A stretch of 48,791 nt of DNA. Source: Alistipes sp. Lineage in GTDB: Bacteria; Bacteroidota; Bacteroidia; Bacteroidales; Rikenellaceae. The stretch is from the NCBI GenBank assembly GCA_021202985.1, contig JAJQCA010000009.1, positions 1 to 48,791 on the forward strand, given 5' to 3'. The position numbers were made by a program, and so were the translations under genes. Below, piece after piece: positions 27,643 to 38,057 of the stretch (position 1 is its first letter; the number at the start of each line of letters is the position of its first letter). Below the pieces are notes generated by a model. That model was given only the letters and a program-made list of their open reading frames with translations, was not told the DNA's origin and did not search any database.

Positions 27643-29763
27643 ATGGCAACGAGAGATCTTAAATATACGAGGAATATCGGCATCATGGCCCACATCGACG
27701 CCGGTAAGACCACCACTTCCGAACGTATCCTTTTTTACACCGGTAAGACACACAAAATCGGTGAAGTACACGAAGGTGCGGCTACAATGGACTGGATGGT
27801 ACAGGAGCAGGAGAGGGGTATCACCATTACCTCGGCTGCTACCACGGCCTTCTGGAACTATATGGGCAACACCTACCAGATAAACATTATCGACACCCCG
27901 GGCCACGTAGACTTTACGGTGGAAGTGGAGCGTTCGCTCCGCGTGCTGGACGGTGCCGTGGCTACGTTCTGCGCCGTAGGCGGTGTGGAACCCCAGTCCG
28001 AGACCGTATGGAGGCAGGCCGACAAGTACAATGTCCCCAGGATCGGTTACGTCAATAAGATGGACCGTACGGGTGCCGACTTCCTGGCCGTCTGCGCACA
28101 GGTTAAGGAGCGCCTCGGCGCGACCGCCCTCCCGGTGGTCCTTCCCATCGGTGCCGAGGATAAGTTCCGCGGGCTGGTAGACCTTATATATAACAGGGCT
28201 ATCATCTACCACGAGGACAAAAAGACCGAGCTGGTAAACTACACATACGAAGAGATACCGGCCGAGATGGCTGCCGAAGCCGAAGAGTGGCGCAACAAGC
28301 TGATCGAGGAAGCGGCATCGCTCGACGAAGGCCTGATGGAGAAATTCTTCGACGATCCGGAAAGCATCACCCCCGACGAGCTTATCGCGGCGGTAAGGAA
28401 GGCGACCTGCGAAATGGTCATCGTTCCGATGCTCTGCGGTTCTTCGTTTAAAAACAAAGGTGTGCAGTTGCTACTGGACTACGTGATGGCGTTCCTGCCC
28501 TCACCGGTGGACATCGAAGCTATCGTGGGTACGGACCCGCGCACGGGCAACGAAGTGGTAAGGCACCCGGATGAGAAGGACCCGTTCTGCTCGCTGGCGT
28601 TCAAGATAGCCACCGACCCGTTCGTGGGAAGGCTCGCCTTCATCCGCGTTTACTCCGGTAAACTCGACGCCGGCAGCTACGTCCACAACACCCGTACGGA
28701 CAAGAAGGAGCGTATCAGCCGCCTCTACCAGATGCACGCCAACAAGCAGAACCCCATCGAGGCAGTGGGTGCCGGCGATATATGTGCGGCGGTAGGTTTC
28801 AAGGATATCCGCACGGGCGACACGCTCTGTGATGAGAAAAATCCGATTGTTCTCGAATCGATGACCTTCCCGGAGACGGTGATAGGCCTTGCGGTGGAAC
28901 CCAAGACGCAGAAGGACCTCGACAAACTGGGCATCGCCCTCGGCAAACTCGCCGAAGAGGACCCGACCTTCACGGTTAAGACCGACGAGGACAGCGGCCA
29001 GACCGTTATCAGCGGTATGGGCGAGCTTCACCTCGAGATTATCGTGGACCGCCTTCGCAGGGAGTTCGGTGTTGAAATCAACCAGGGCGCCCCGCAGGTA
29101 AACTATAAGGAGGCCCTCAAAGGCTCGGTACAGCACCGTGAGGTGTTCAAGAAGCAGACCGGTGGACGCGGTAAATTCGCGGACATCATATTCGAACTCG
29201 GCCCGGCCGATGAAAAAGAGTTCTCAGGGCTTCAGTTCGTCGACGAGGTTAAGGGCGGTAACATCCCCAAGGAGTACATCCCCTCGGTTCAGAAAGGCTT
29301 CGAAGCTGCCATGTCGAACGGCGCCCTTGCAGGCTACTCTATCGACAGCATGAAGGTAAGGCTTATCGACGGTTCGTTCCACCCGGTGGACTCCGACTCG
29401 CTCTCGTTCGAAGTAGCCGCAAGGAACGGTTTCCGCGCCGCTGCCCTCAAGGCCAACCCGGTAATCATGGAGCCTATCATGTCCGTGGAGGTCGTGACCC
29501 CCGAGGAGAACATGGGCGACATCATCGGCGACCTCAACAAACGCCGCGGACAGATTTCGGGCATGGAGCAGAAAGGCAACGCCCGTGTGGTGAAAGCCAA
29601 GGTTCCCCTGTCGGAAATGTTCGGCTACGTGACCGTGCTGCGTACCATTTCTTCGGGCCGCGCGACCTCCTCCATGGAGTTCTCGCACTTCGACGAAGTA
29701 CCGCAGAACATCGCTAAGGACGTTATCGAGAAATCGAGCGGCAAACTCAAGTCGGCCGAGTAG
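27643..29763 (+). CDS. fusA: Elongation factor G
   Basis: The 706-residue GTPase drives translocation on the ribosome. Visible are the P-loop AHIDAGKTT (residues about 16-24), the switch region [19 protein letters not shown] (G3), NKMDRTG (G4), and domains II-V to the end, with [20 protein letters not shown] in domain IV. Length and motifs are those of a normal EF-G1. It stands between rpsG and rpsJ with a 109-nt spacer behind it. Confidence 0.99.
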   Translation: MATRDLKYTRNIGIMAHIDAGKTTTSERILFYTGKTHKIGEVHEGAATMDWMVQEQERGITITSAATTAFWNYMGNTYQINIIDTPGHVDFTVEVERSLRVLDGAVATFCAVGGVEPQSETVWRQADKYNVPRIGYVNKMDRTGADFLAVCAQVKERLGATALPVVLPIGAEDKFRGLVDLIYNRAIIYHEDKKTELVNYTYEEIPAEMAAEAEEWRNKLIEEAASLDEGLMEKFFDDPESITPDELIAAVRKATCEMVIVPMLCGSSFKNKGVQLLLDYVMAFLPSPVDIEAIVGTDPRTGNEVVRHPDEKDPFCSLAFKIATDPFVGRLAFIRVYSGKLDAGSYVHNTRTDKKERISRLYQMHANKQNPIEAVGAGDICAAVGFKDIRTGDTLCDEKNPIVLESMTFPETVIGLAVEPKTQKDLDKLGIALGKLAEEDPTFTVKTDEDSGQTVISGMGELHLEIIVDRLRREFGVEINQGAPQVNYKEALKGSVQHREVFKKQTGGRGKFADIIFELGPADEKEFSGLQFVDEVKGGNIPKEYIPSVQKGFEAAMSNGALAGYSIDSMKVRLIDGSFHPVDSDSLSFEVAARNGFRAAALKANPVIMEPIMSVEVVTPEENMGDIIGDLNKRRGQISGMEQKGNARVVKAKVPLSEMFGYVTVLRTISSGRATSSMEFSHFDEVPQNIAKDVIEKSSGKLKSAE

Positions 29764-29872
29764 AGGCGCGAGGACAACCCATTTACAGCCGGACGCAAGG
29801 CCAGTCACTAAGGGGTTTGCACCGGGAAAGTAACACAGTACAATACTTTCAAAGAAGTTACCGAAAAAAGAT

Positions 29873-30178
29873 ATGAGCCAGAAAATACGAATCAAACTCA
29901 AATCGTTCGACCATAACCTGGTCGACAAATCGGCAGAGAAGATCGTGAAGACAGTCAAGAGCACGGGCGCCGTGGTGAGCGGTCCCATTCCGCTCCCGAC
30001 CCACAAGAAAATCTTCACGGTCAACCGCTCGACTTTCGTGAACAAGAAGTCGAGGGAGCAGTTCCAGTTCTCCACTTTCAAAAGGATACTGGACATTTAC
30101 AGCTCCACGCCCAAGACCATCGACGCCCTGATGAAGCTGGAGCTTCCGAGTGGGGTTGAGGTGGAAATAAAAGTCTGA
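29873..30178 (+). CDS. rpsJ: 30S ribosomal protein S10
   Basis: The 101-residue protein shows [20 protein letters not shown] and the loop [20 protein letters not shown] typical of S10, which sits in the 30S head and, as NusE in other bacteria, also joins antitermination complexes. It is followed by an unusual 340-nt spacer with a long inverted-repeat structure before rplC; a tuf gene is not present between fusA and rpsJ. Confidence 0.99.
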   Translation: MSQKIRIKLKSFDHNLVDKSAEKIVKTVKSTGAVVSGPIPLPTHKKIFTVNRSTFVNKKSREQFQFSTFKRILDIYSSTPKTIDALMKLELPSGVEVEIKV

Positions 30179-30518
30179 CCGACTGTTAAAAAGAGAAGGA
30201 AATACTGCGTTAAGCTTCAAAATCCGGATGCTCATTTACGTTGAGTAAACTCCGCTCCGGATTTCTCGCAGGCCTTGTATTTCCAGACTCTTTTTAACAC
30301 TCGTTATCGTTTCGTGAGAGGATCAATGGGAAGGAGACCCTACTCTGCGGTTCCCTCTTGCTGAAAATGGACTGGAATATTAGGCAGTGTCCGTTACACG
30401 CTGCCTCTATATGGTCCGCGTCCCCAGACAAAGAGTTTGCCATATTATTTATAAGGCAGGCGCCCGAACTAAAAACGAAAACACAACAAACACACGAAGT
30501 AACTTAGACAATTTTAAA
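30179..30518 (+). other. 340-nt structured spacer before rplC
   Basis: No gene is seen. The first part (30184-30299) folds into a long hairpin listed separately. Further on, AGGCAG (30382-30387) plus TGT pairs with ACA, a CG bulge and CTGCCT (30401-30406). The last 60 nt before the rplC ATG are A-rich and unstructured. It could be a leader RNA controlling the rplC-rplD part of the operon. Confidence 0.6.
30184..30299 (+). ncRNA. Long hairpin element in the rpsJ-rplC spacer
   Basis: Four nested arms pair in order: TGTTAAAAAGAG (30184-30195) with CTCTTTTTAACA (30288-30299), 12 bp; GGAAATAC (30198-30205) with GTATTTCC (30277-30284), 8 bp; TGCG (30206-30209) with CGCA (30267-30270); and AAATCCGGA (30220-30228) with TCCGGATTT (30256-30264), 9 bp. 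The tip has GC/GC and TTTAC/GTAAA closing a 5-nt loop. About 40 pairs in 116 nt is far more than chance. It starts 5 nt after the rpsJ stop. No T-run follows, so it is not a simple terminator. A ribosomal-protein-binding leader is the most likely role, but the element matches no family I can name. Confidence 0.65.
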
Positions 30519-31136
30519 ATGTCAGGACTAATTGGAAAAAAAATCGGAATGACATCCGTTTTCGGTGCCGATGGTAAAAACATACCATGCACCGTTATCG
30601 AAGCCGGTCCCTGTGTAGTTACGCAAATCAAGACGCCCGAGAAAGATGGTTACTCGGCTCTTCAGATTGCCTATGACGAAAAAAGCGAAAAACACACCGG
30701 TAACAGTTTGTTGGGCCACTTCAAGAAAGCAGGCACCACTCCCAAACGTTTCGTAGCCGAAATCCGTGATTTCGAAGGAGACTACAACCTCGGCGACGTT
30801 ATCACTCTCGACATTTTCCCCGACGACGAATGGGTCGACGTGACGGGAATTTCGAAAGGTAAAGGATTCCAGGGCGTAGTGAAGCGCCACGGCTTCGGCG
30901 GCGTAGGCGGCCAGACCCACGGCCAGCACAACCGCCAGCGTAAACCGGGTTCGCTCGGTGCTTCGTCCTACCCTTCGCGCGTATTCAAAGGCAAGAGGCT
31001 TCCGGGGCACACCGGCAACGAGCGCGTAAAGGTCCTCAACCTCAAGATACTGAAAAAGATTCCGGAAAACAACCTTCTCCTTGTGAAAGGTTCCATCCCG
31101 GGAGCCAAAGGGTCGTACCTCATAATCGAAGACTAA
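30519..31136 (+). CDS. rplC: 50S ribosomal protein L3
   Basis: From ATG 30519 the 205-residue protein starts [20 protein letters not shown] and has the conserved [20 protein letters not shown] loop that reaches the peptidyl transferase centre. An open frame back to 30387 has no protein-like content and is excluded. The next gene, rplD, begins 4 nt after its stop. Confidence 0.98.
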   Translation: MSGLIGKKIGMTSVFGADGKNIPCTVIEAGPCVVTQIKTPEKDGYSALQIAYDEKSEKHTGNSLLGHFKKAGTTPKRFVAEIRDFEGDYNLGDVITLDIFPDDEWVDVTGISKGKGFQGVVKRHGFGGVGGQTHGQHNRQRKPGSLGASSYPSRVFKGKRLPGHTGNERVKVLNLKILKKIPENNLLLVKGSIPGAKGSYLIIED

Positions 31137-31140
31137 CGCC

Positions 31141-31767
31141 ATGGAATTAACGATATACAACACATCAGGAGCGGAAACCGGCAAGAAGGTAACGCTCAGC
31201 GACGAGATTTTCGGTATCGAACCCAACGACCACGCAATTTACCTCGACGTAAAACAGTACCTGGCCAACCAGAGGCAGGGTACCCACAAGTCGAAGCAGC
31301 GTAACGAAGTGGCAGGGTCGACCCGCAAGCTCAAAAGGCAGAAAGGTACGGGCGGCGCCCGTGCGGGCAGCATCAAATCGCCCCTGTTTCCGGGCGGCGG
31401 ACGTATTTTCGGTCCGGTTCCCCGCGATTACAGCTTCAAGCTGAACAAGAAACTGAAAAGGCTCGCCCGTAAGAGCGCCCTTTCATATAAGGCTAAAAAC
31501 GAGCTTATCACCGTAGTGGAGGACTTCACTTTCGAAGCACCGAAGACCAAGGCCTTCATCGCACTGACCGAAAACCTCAGGCTCGGCGGCAAGAAACTGC
31601 TGGTCGTAATGCCCGAGACCAACCACACGGTCAGCCTCTCGGCCCGCAACCTGGGAAACATCAAGGTCATTCCGGCTTCGAACGTCAACACTTACGACGT
31701 GATGAACGCAGGCGCCATACTGTTGTCGGAAGGTTCGGTAAATGTGATCAATGAAATGTTAGCGTAA
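31141..31767 (+). CDS. rplD: 50S ribosomal protein L4
   Basis: The 208-residue protein has the L4 core [20 protein letters not shown] and the exit-tunnel loop [21 protein letters not shown]. In E. coli L4 autoregulates the S10 operon; whether it acts on the structured rpsJ-rplC spacer here is unknown. Spacing to rplC and rplW is 4 and 13 nt. Confidence 0.98.
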   Translation: MELTIYNTSGAETGKKVTLSDEIFGIEPNDHAIYLDVKQYLANQRQGTHKSKQRNEVAGSTRKLKRQKGTGGARAGSIKSPLFPGGGRIFGPVPRDYSFKLNKKLKRLARKSALSYKAKNELITVVEDFTFEAPKTKAFIALTENLRLGGKKLLVVMPETNHTVSLSARNLGNIKVIPASNVNTYDVMNAGAILLSEGSVNVINEMLA

Positions 31768-31780
31768 AGAAGTGCAAGCA

Positions 31781-32071
31781 ATGGAAATTTTAATTAAGCC
31801 GATATTAACCGAGAAAATGACGGCTCAGGGCGAAAAGCTGAACCGTTACGGTTTCATAGTAGATCCGAGAGCTAACAAGTTGCAGATCCGCACTGCCGTG
31901 GAGCAGATGTACAACGTCGTTGTAACCGACGTGAACACCATGAAGTATCTTGGCAAGGCCAAATCGCGCTATACGAAAGCGGGCCTGGTCCGCGGTCGCA
32001 CCAACAACGTGAAGAAAGCGATCGTTACCCTCAAGGAAGGGGATACAATTGATTTTTACAGTAACATCTAA
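31781..32071 (+). CDS. rplW: 50S ribosomal protein L23
   Basis: The 96-residue protein starts MEILIKPILTEKMTAQGEK and has the family features NKLQIRTAVEQMYNVVVTDV and the tunnel-side loop with RYTKAGLVRGRTNNVKKA. L23 lies at the exit tunnel and is a docking site for SRP and trigger factor. I chose ATG 31781 with an AAAGAAG ribosome site; a GTG at 31772 would add three residues. Confidence 0.97.
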   Translation: MEILIKPILTEKMTAQGEKLNRYGFIVDPRANKLQIRTAVEQMYNVVVTDVNTMKYLGKAKSRYTKAGLVRGRTNNVKKAIVTLKEGDTIDFYSNI

Positions 32072-32083
32072 TCCGAGAGCACG

Positions 32084-32908
32084 ATGGCAGTTAAGAAGTT
32101 CAAACCCATTACACCGGGTACAAGACATAAGATAGCGACCACGTTCGACGACGTAACGACGGACAAACCCGAAAAGTCGCTCCTAAGCCCGAAGAAAAGC
32201 TCGGGCGGCCGTAACAACAGCGGGCGGATGACAGTCCGTTACCGCGGCGGCGGCCACAAACAGATGTACCGTGAAATCGACTTCCGCCGCGCAAAGGACG
32301 GAATCGAGGCTACGGTAAAGACGATCGAGTACGACCCCAACCGCTCGGCGCGTATAGCCCTGGTCACCTATGCAGACGGTGAGAAGAGCTACATCCTCGC
32401 CCCGAACGGCCTGAAAGTAGGCCAGACGGTACAGAGCGGCCCCGGCGTAAGCCCCGAGGTGGGCAACACGCTGTTCCTTTCGGAAATTCCGCTCGGTACG
32501 GTGATACACGCGATCGAACTCTACCCCGGGCAGGGTGCCGCGATGGCACGCAGCGCCGGAACGTACGCTCAACTGCTTGCCCGCGAAGGTAAGTATGCTA
32601 TTATTAAGCTCCCTTCGGGCGAGACCCGCATGGTGCTGGTAACCTGCCGCGCTACAATCGGCGTAGTGTCCAACCCGGACCACAGCCTGCAGCAGCACGG
32701 TAAGGCCGGTCGCCGCCGCTGGCTGGGCCGCAGGCCGCACAACAGGGGTGTGACGATGAACCCGGTTGACCACCCGATGGGTGGTGGTGAAGGCCGTTCT
32801 TCCGGTGGGCACCCGCGTTCACGCAAGGGCCTCCTGGCTAAAGGTTACAAGACCCGCAGCCCGAAGAAAGCCTCTTCTAAGTTCATAATCTCCAAGAAGA
32901 AAAAGTAA
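32084..32908 (+). CDS. rplB: 50S ribosomal protein L2
   Basis: The 274-residue protein carries the L2 signature [19 protein letters not shown] and, near the C-terminus, [20 protein letters not shown] with the conserved His of the peptidyl transferase region. It is one of the core 23S-binding proteins. Length is normal and rpsS follows after 19 nt. Confidence 0.99.
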   Translation: MAVKKFKPITPGTRHKIATTFDDVTTDKPEKSLLSPKKSSGGRNNSGRMTVRYRGGGHKQMYREIDFRRAKDGIEATVKTIEYDPNRSARIALVTYADGEKSYILAPNGLKVGQTVQSGPGVSPEVGNTLFLSEIPLGTVIHAIELYPGQGAAMARSAGTYAQLLAREGKYAIIKLPSGETRMVLVTCRATIGVVSNPDHSLQQHGKAGRRRWLGRRPHNRGVTMNPVDHPMGGGEGRSSGGHPRSRKGLLAKGYKTRSPKKASSKFIISKKKK

Positions 32909-32927
32909 ATTAAAAGAATAATAGCAA

Positions 32928-33197
32928 ATGAGTCGTTCACTTAAGAAAGGGCCATATATAGAGCCGAAGCTCGAGGCCCGGGTAATTGCCCAGAAAGAGA
33001 GCGGAAAGAAGGCCGTCATCAAGACGTGGTCGCGTGCGAGCATGATTTCGCCCGACTTCGTAGGCCAGACTATCGCTGTCCACAACGGCAACAAGTTCAT
33101 CCCCGTTTACGTCACCGAGAACATGGTGGGCCACAAGCTGGGGGAATTCTCACCGACCCGCCAATTCCGCGGTCATGCTGGTAACAAAAAAAGATAG
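32928..33197 (+). CDS. rpsS: 30S ribosomal protein S19
   Basis: The 89-residue protein begins [20 protein letters not shown] and has [20 protein letters not shown] and [15 protein letters not shown], all typical of S19 in the 30S head, where it contacts S13. It is separated by 6 nt from rplV. Confidence 0.99.
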   Translation: MSRSLKKGPYIEPKLEARVIAQKESGKKAVIKTWSRASMISPDFVGQTIAVHNGNKFIPVYVTENMVGHKLGEFSPTRQFRGHAGNKKR

Positions 33198-33203
33198 TAG
33201 GAA

Positions 33204-33614
33204 ATGGGTTCAAGAAAACATAACAGGGCCGAACTACTGAAGGCCGAGAAGAAGCAGAAAGCCATCGCTATCCTGCGTGACTGCCCTACTTCACCGCGCA
33301 AAATGCGCCTGGTTGCAGATATGATCCGCGGCGTGGAGATTAACAGGGCTTTGGGTCTGCTGCGTTACTCGAAGAAGGAAGCCTCGATCCGGCTGGAAAC
33401 GCTCCTGCGTTCGGCTATCGCCAACTGGGAAGCCAAGAACGAAGGTCAGAGGCTTGAAGACACCCCGCTTTGCGTTAAGGAAATCTACGTCGACGGCGGC
33501 CGGATGTTGAAACGTATCCAACCCGCGCCCCAGGGTCGCGCGCACAGGATTCGCAAACGTTCGAACCATGTGACGATAGTAGTAGACAAATTGGTAACCG
33601 AAGAAAAAGCATAA
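33204..33614 (+). CDS. rplV: 50S ribosomal protein L22
   Basis: The 136-residue protein has the L22 pattern [20 protein letters not shown] and the tunnel beta-hairpin with [20 protein letters not shown] near the C-terminus, where macrolide-resistance changes occur in other bacteria; it looks intact. rpsC starts 4 nt later. Confidence 0.98.
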   Translation: MGSRKHNRAELLKAEKKQKAIAILRDCPTSPRKMRLVADMIRGVEINRALGLLRYSKKEASIRLETLLRSAIANWEAKNEGQRLEDTPLCVKEIYVDGGRMLKRIQPAPQGRAHRIRKRSNHVTIVVDKLVTEEKA

Positions 33615-33618
33615 GCAG

Positions 33619-34380
33619 ATGGGACAGAAAGTTAATCCGATAGCAAACCGTCTGGGTATCATCCGCGGTTGGGACTCCAACTGGTACGGCGGCAAGAACT
33701 TCGCCGACAAGATTGTCGAGGACGCTAAAATCCGCGAATACCTGAACGCCCGTCTGGCGAAAGCGAGCATTTCGAAAATCATCATCGAACGGACCCTCAA
33801 GCTGGTCACGGTAACTATTTCCACTGCCCGTCCGGGTATCATAATCGGTAAGGGCGGCCAGGAAGTGGACAAGCTCAAGGAAGAGCTGAAGAAACTCACC
33901 GGCAAGGAGATTCAGATAAACATTTTCGAGGTTAAAAGGCCGGAACTCGACGCGGTTATCGTGGCGAACAACATCGCCCGCCAGCTCGAAGGCCGTATCT
34001 CCTACCGCCGTGCCGTGAAGACCACCATCGCGTCCACCATGCGTATGGGTGCCGAAGGTATCAAGATACAGATATCCGGCCGCGTGGGCGGCGCCGAAAT
34101 GGCACGAAGCGAGACCTACAAGGAAGGACGTATTCCGTTGCACACGTTCCGCGCGGACGTGGATTACCACCTGGCCGAAGCCCTTACGAAAGTGGGTATC
34201 CTCGGCATCAAGGTGTGGATCTGCACCGGCGAGGTGTACGGCAAGCGCGACCTTTTCGAAATCGCAGGCCAGAGCGCCTCGGGCCAGGGAGGCCAGGGCG
34301 AAAGGCGAGACGACCGCCGCGGGAACGACCGCAGGGGCGGTGGCCGCGACAAACGCCGCCGCAACAATAACAACAGGTAG
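33619..34380 (+). CDS. rpsC: 30S ribosomal protein S3
   Basis: The 253-residue protein starts [20 protein letters not shown] and has the KH domain [20 protein letters not shown] and the S3 C-domain ([20 protein letters not shown]). S3 forms part of the mRNA entry site. The tail (about 215-253) is Gly/Arg/Asp/Asn-rich, probably disordered and RNA-binding. A 115-nt spacer with small hairpins (TAAACT/AGTTTA and AGCAC/GTGCT) follows before rplP. Confidence 0.98.
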   Translation: MGQKVNPIANRLGIIRGWDSNWYGGKNFADKIVEDAKIREYLNARLAKASISKIIIERTLKLVTVTISTARPGIIIGKGGQEVDKLKEELKKLTGKEIQINIFEVKRPELDAVIVANNIARQLEGRISYRRAVKTTIASTMRMGAEGIKIQISGRVGGAEMARSETYKEGRIPLHTFRADVDYHLAEALTKVGILGIKVWICTGEVYGKRDLFEIAGQSASGQGGQGERRDDRRGNDRRGGGRDKRRRNNNNR

Positions 34381-34495
34381 GACTTTTTAAGTGCCATAAA
34401 GAGTATTAACGACGTAATTTCCGATAATAAACTCGTGGACTATAGTTTATATCACGGATAATAAATAGCACTGTGTGCTTAAAGCGTAAAAGGAA

Positions 34496-34924
34496 ATGTT
34501 ACAGCCAAAAAAGACCAAATACAGGAGGATGCAGAAAGGGCGCATGAAAGGGCTCTCCCAGAGGGGGAACCAGCTTGCGTTCGGCTCCTTCGGAATAAAA
34601 GCCCTCGAAGCGCACTGGATAACCGGTCGCCAGATCGAGGCGGCACGTCAGGCTATTACACGTTACATGAAACGTGAAGGCCAGATATGGATAAGGATTT
34701 TCCCGGACAAACCAATCACCAAGAAGCCCGCCGAAGTACGTATGGGTAAAGGTAAAGGTGCGCCGGAAGGGTTCGTGGCGCCGGTTACCCCGGGCCGCAT
34801 ACTCATCGAAGCGGAAGGGGTACCTTTGGAAATCGCCAAGGAAGCCCTGAGGCTGGGTGCACAGAAACTTCCGATTACCACGAAGTTCATCGTGCGCAGG
34901 GACTATACAGAAACCTCAATATAA
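34496..34924 (+). CDS. rplP: 50S ribosomal protein L16
   Basis: The 142-residue protein begins [20 protein letters not shown] and has the [20 protein letters not shown] and [20 protein letters not shown] blocks of L16, which organises the A-site region of the 50S subunit. It has an AAGGAA ribosome site directly before the ATG. rpmC follows after 9 nt. Confidence 0.98.
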   Translation: MLQPKKTKYRRMQKGRMKGLSQRGNQLAFGSFGIKALEAHWITGRQIEAARQAITRYMKREGQIWIRIFPDKPITKKPAEVRMGKGKGAPEGFVAPVTPGRILIEAEGVPLEIAKEALRLGAQKLPITTKFIVRRDYTETSI

Positions 34925-34933
34925 CAGGAAAAG

Positions 34934-35128
34934 ATGAAAACTGCAGAAATCAGGGAGCTTACGGTAGCCGAGATCAAAGAGAGGATCGAAGCCGCCAGGG
35001 TGGAACTAAACCGCCTCAAACTCAACCACGCGGTTTCTCCTGTTGAGAACGCGAGCGTGATCAGGAATTCACGCAGGGATATAGCCCGTATGCTTACGGT
35101 CCTGCGCCAAAAAGAAACCCTCAATTAA
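34934..35128 (+). CDS. rpmC: 50S ribosomal protein L29
   Basis: The 64-residue protein has two helices, with the family pattern AEIREL, ELNRLKLNHAVSPVENAS and IRNSRRDIARMLTVLRQ. L29 sits near the exit tunnel next to L23. Length is normal. Confidence 0.97.
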   Translation: MKTAEIRELTVAEIKERIEAARVELNRLKLNHAVSPVENASVIRNSRRDIARMLTVLRQKETLN

Positions 35129-35137
35129 TTTACCGCC

Positions 35138-35392
35138 ATGGAAAGAAACTTAAGGAAAGAAAGGATCGGGGTGGTCGTGAGCAACAAGATGGACAAAACC
35201 GTCACGGTTGCCGTAAAGAGGAAGGTAAAGCATCCGATATACGGTAAATTCGTGAACAAAACCACCAAATTCGTGGCGGCCGACGACGAGAACACCTGCA
35301 ACCCGGGCGATACCATCCGCATAATGGAGACCCGTCCGCTGAGCAAAACAAAGCGTTGGAGATTAGTAGAAATCATTGAAAGAGCCAAATAG
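35138..35392 (+). CDS. rpsQ: 30S ribosomal protein S17
   Basis: The 84-residue OB-fold protein shows [20 protein letters not shown] and the [20 protein letters not shown] end typical of S17, an early 16S-binding protein. It starts 9 nt after rpmC and ends 2 nt before rplN. Confidence 0.98.
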   Translation: MERNLRKERIGVVVSNKMDKTVTVAVKRKVKHPIYGKFVNKTTKFVAADDENTCNPGDTIRIMETRPLSKTKRWRLVEIIERAK

Positions 35393-35394
35393 TC

Positions 35395-35760
35395 ATGATA
35401 CAACAGGAAAGTAGAATGGTCGTTGCCGACAACAGCGGCGCAAAAGAGGTCCTCTGCATCCGGGTACTCGGCGGTACGGGGAAACGCTACGCCAGTATCG
35501 GTGATAAGGTCGTGGTGACCGTAAAAAGCGCCACGCCCGCTGGCGACATTAAGAAAGGTACCGTTTCCAAGGCGGTAGTGGTGCGGACGAAGAAGGAAAT
35601 CAGGCGTGCCAACGGATCTTACATCCGCTTCGACGACAACGCGGTAGTGCTGCTCAATAACCAGGGCGAAATGAGGGGAACCCGTATCTTCGGCCCGGTG
35701 GCAAGGGAACTGCGCGACCAGTATATGAAAATCATATCGCTCGCCCCCGAAGTGCTCTAA
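35395..35760 (+). CDS. rplN: 50S ribosomal protein L14
   Basis: The 121-residue protein begins [20 protein letters not shown] and has [20 protein letters not shown] and [15 protein letters not shown], invariant L14 blocks that face the subunit interface. Length is normal. Confidence 0.99.
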   Translation: MIQQESRMVVADNSGAKEVLCIRVLGGTGKRYASIGDKVVVTVKSATPAGDIKKGTVSKAVVVRTKKEIRRANGSYIRFDDNAVVLLNNQGEMRGTRIFGPVARELRDQYMKIISLAPEVL

Positions 35761-35778
35761 CATATAAATCGTAGAAAA

Positions 35779-36102
35779 ATGTCAGTTAAATTACACATCA
35801 AAAAAGGGGACAACGTCTACGTGTTAGCCGGCGACAGCAAAGGCCAGACCGGTAAGGTACTGCGGGTTATCACCAAAGACAACCGCGCTATCGTGGAAGG
35901 CGTAAACCTCGTGTCGAAGCACTCAAAACCCAATGCCAAGAACCCGCAGGGCGGCATTGAGAAGAAGGAGGCGCCGATACATATCTCGAACCTGCAGCTT
36001 ATCGACCCGAAAACCGGCAAAGGTACGCGTACGGGCCGCAAAGCGGGCGCAGACGGTAAATTAGTTCGTTACTCTAAAAAGACAGGGGAGGAGATTAAGT
36101 AA
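35779..36102 (+). CDS. rplX: 50S ribosomal protein L24
   Basis: The 107-residue protein has the KOW motif region [20 protein letters not shown] and the [20 protein letters not shown] loop. L24 is an early 23S assembly protein. Its TAA overlaps the rplE ATG by one base (TAATG), giving translational coupling. Confidence 0.98.
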   Translation: MSVKLHIKKGDNVYVLAGDSKGQTGKVLRVITKDNRAIVEGVNLVSKHSKPNAKNPQGGIEKKEAPIHISNLQLIDPKTGKGTRTGRKAGADGKLVRYSKKTGEEIK

Positions 36103-36671
36103 TGGCAGCGTACGTACCTCAACTCAAGACAATGTACAAGGAGCAGATAATACCTGCCCTTAGCAAGCAGTTCGGCTACAAGAGCATCATGCAGGTTCCG
36201 AAACTGGAAAAAATAGTTATCAACCAGGGGATGGGCCAGGCCGTGGCCGACAAGAAGCTAATCGAGATTGCCCAGCAGGAGCTTTCGATCATCGCCGGAC
36301 AGAAGGCGGTTCAGACCCGTTCCCGCAAGGACATCTCCAACTTCAAACTCCGTAAAGGCATGCCAATCGGAGTGAGGGTGACCCTGCGCGGCGACAAGAT
36401 GTACGAATTCATGCAGAGGCTCGTGGCCGTGGCGCTGCCGCGTGTACGCGACTTCCAGGGCATCAAGGAGAAATTCGACGGACACGGTAACTACACGATG
36501 GGAATCACCGAACAGATTATCTTCCCGGAAATCGATATCGACAAGATAACCAAGATTTTCGGTATGGAGATAACGTTCGTGACCACCACCGAGAGCGACG
36601 AAGAAGCCTACGCCCTTCTCCAGGAGTTCGGCCTGCCGTTCAAGAACGCAAAAAAGAGGGAAGCCATTTAA
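36102..36671 (+). CDS. rplE: 50S ribosomal protein L5
   Basis: The 189-residue protein has the 5S rRNA-binding core [20 protein letters not shown] and [20 protein letters not shown], with [20 protein letters not shown] near the C-terminus. It starts within the rplX stop. After it a 90-nt spacer contains a 6-bp hairpin (GCGGGA 36693-36698 with TCCCGC 36707-36712) before rpsN. Confidence 0.98.
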   Translation: MAAYVPQLKTMYKEQIIPALSKQFGYKSIMQVPKLEKIVINQGMGQAVADKKLIEIAQQELSIIAGQKAVQTRSRKDISNFKLRKGMPIGVRVTLRGDKMYEFMQRLVAVALPRVRDFQGIKEKFDGHGNYTMGITEQIIFPEIDIDKITKIFGMEITFVTTTESDEEAYALLQEFGLPFKNAKKREAI

Positions 36672-36761
36672 CGGCTGACCGGCCGGGACGACGCGGGACC
36701 GGAACATCCCGCATCGGTGGACCGGACGCATTAAAACGTAAAAAAAAAGCAAAAGAGCAAT

Positions 36762-37031
36762 ATGGCAAAGGAATCAATGAAAGCACGCGAGGTAAAACGC
36801 CTCAAACTCGTGCAAAGGTATGCCGACAAACGTGCCGCATTGAAAGCCGAAGGCGACCAGGTGGGTCTGTCGAAGTTGCCCCGCAACTCGAACCCCATCC
36901 GCCTGCACAACAGGTGCAAGATTACCGGTCGGCCGAAAGGTTACATGCGAATGTTCGGACTCAGCCGTATCCAGTTCCGCGAAATGGCCTCCAAGGGCCT
37001 TATCCCGGGAGTGAAGAAGGCCAGTTGGTAG
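36762..37031 (+). CDS. rpsN: 30S ribosomal protein S14, zinc-free type
   Basis: The 89-residue protein is the long, zinc-independent (C-minus) S14: it has [40 protein letters not shown] with a single Cys, and the usual [20 protein letters not shown] end. S14 joins the 30S head late. After it the operon has a 611-nt gap before rpsH, the longest in the cluster. Confidence 0.98.
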   Translation: MAKESMKAREVKRLKLVQRYADKRAALKAEGDQVGLSKLPRNSNPIRLHNRCKITGRPKGYMRMFGLSRIQFREMASKGLIPGVKKASW

Positions 37032-37322
37032 GCGACCGTGCCGCGACGCCGCTATTATACGTCGGGGGTTGCGGGCAACGGAAATGCCTCCGGAGGCAAC
37101 CGATAACGGATACGCTTCCCCGCATAGGGAGGTATCCATGAAACGGAGTGGCGCGAAATCGCTTCACTCCGTTCCGTGTCTACCGGAAACGGAATCCAGG
37201 GTCGCGGACAGGCTCCCTGAACCGGATTAAATTTTACCGGCCCGGGCAATCCCGCAAAAGGGAATACGGGGCCGCGTGAATAATTCGGAATGCCAAAGTC
37301 ACTGGTTTTTAGAAAAAAAGTG
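37032..37322 (+). other. Chain of four hairpins downstream of rpsN
   Basis: No gene is seen. Four hairpins follow one another: CGACG (37044-37048)/CGTCG (37060-37064); GGTTGC (37068-37073)/GCAACC (37096-37101) enclosing the palindrome GCCTCCGGAGGC; GGATAC (37108-37113)/GTATCC (37132-37137) with inner TCCC/GGGA; and AACGGAGTG (37142-37150)/CACTCCGTT (37165-37173) with an inner GCG/CGC. None is followed by a T-run. The order suggests a folded RNA in the operon transcript. Confidence 0.55.
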
Positions 37323-37330
37323 TATCTTTG
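37323..37330 (+). promoter_or_regulatory. Internal promoter upstream of rpsH
   Basis: TATCTTTG fits TAnnTTTG exactly and equals the octamer before the tRNA-Leu gene. The region upstream (TGGTTTTT near 37303-37310) is T-rich but without a strict TTTG. Transcription would start near 37337, leaving about 305 nt of leader before rpsH. Confidence 0.6.
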
Positions 37331-37346
37331 GCCCGCATTACGCGAG

Positions 37347-37413
37347 AAATTTACTTTCCCTACCCTTTCCCGGCGGTGCTGAAAGGCCGCCGAAAAGCCC
37401 GGAAAGTGATTTT
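37347..37413 (+). promoter_or_regulatory. Attenuator-like hairpin in the rpsH leader
   Basis: AAA plus TTACTTTCC (37347-37359) pairs with GGAAAGTGA plus TTTT (37401-37413), and inside it CGGCGG (37371-37376) pairs with CCGCCG (37387-37392). The 3' arm runs into TTTTT, so the whole looks like an intrinsic terminator about 75 nt from the predicted transcript start. It might end a small RNA or act as an attenuator of rpsH and the downstream genes. Further downstream, ACCGTG (37541-37546) pairs with CACGGT (37557-37562). Confidence 0.5.
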
Positions 37414-37642
37414 TAACCATGCGAAAATTGACGCGTGCCGGGAAGGGCTGTGTCAGGTTTCGCTGTCTGTATAACCCGGTGTGGATTAGGGGTTAGGGGT
37501 ATTCCCTTTGACTTTTGATCTTATGGGGACAGGTGGTGGAACCGTGGACGGCAATACACGGTGCGCGGAAGAACCGACACAATAACTTTTTTAAACTGAG
37601 TTTAACCACTCGTTTTGATTTTTAACTTTTAATCTACCAAAA

Positions 37643-38041
37643 ATGACAGATCCAATTGCGGATTTTCTAACCAGGATTAGAAACGCGGTGAAAGCCAACC
37701 ACAAAGTGGTTGAAGCTCCCGGCTCAAAAATCAAACAGGAAATGACCAAGATCCTGTACGACCAGGGCTACATTCTCGCCTACAAGTTCGAGAACGATGA
37801 GAAAGGGCATCCGACCATTAAAATCGCGCTCAAGTACCATCCCGAAACCAAGACCAACGCCATCAAGGGTCTCAAACGCATCAGCCGTCCCGGCCTTCGC
37901 CAGTACGTAGGTGCCAAAGAGATGCCCCGTGTGCAGAACGGCCTGGGTATCGCCATCGTATCGACTTCGAAAGGCATTATGACGGACAAAAAAGCACGCC
38001 AGGAGAATGTAGGCGGAGAAGTTTTGTGTTACGTTTACTAA
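37643..38041 (+). CDS. rpsH: 30S ribosomal protein S8
   Basis: The 132-residue protein begins [20 protein letters not shown] and ends with [18 protein letters not shown] then the conserved [10 protein letters not shown]8 binds the central domain of 16S rRNA and in E. coli represses the spc operon. Here it is preceded by a long spacer with an internal promoter and hairpins, so feedback at this place is an attractive but unproven idea. Confidence 0.98.
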   Translation: MTDPIADFLTRIRNAVKANHKVVEAPGSKIKQEMTKILYDQGYILAYKFENDEKGHPTIKIALKYHPETKTNAIKGLKRISRPGLRQYVGAKEMPRVQNGLGIAIVSTSKGIMTDKKARQENVGGEVLCYVY

Positions 38042-38057
38042 TTTAAACTTATTAATA

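Noticed and set aside
37055-37420. 121-codon minus-strand frame in the rpsN-rpsH spacer
   Set aside because: Protein-like features are absent and the region is better explained by hairpins and a plus-strand promoter.
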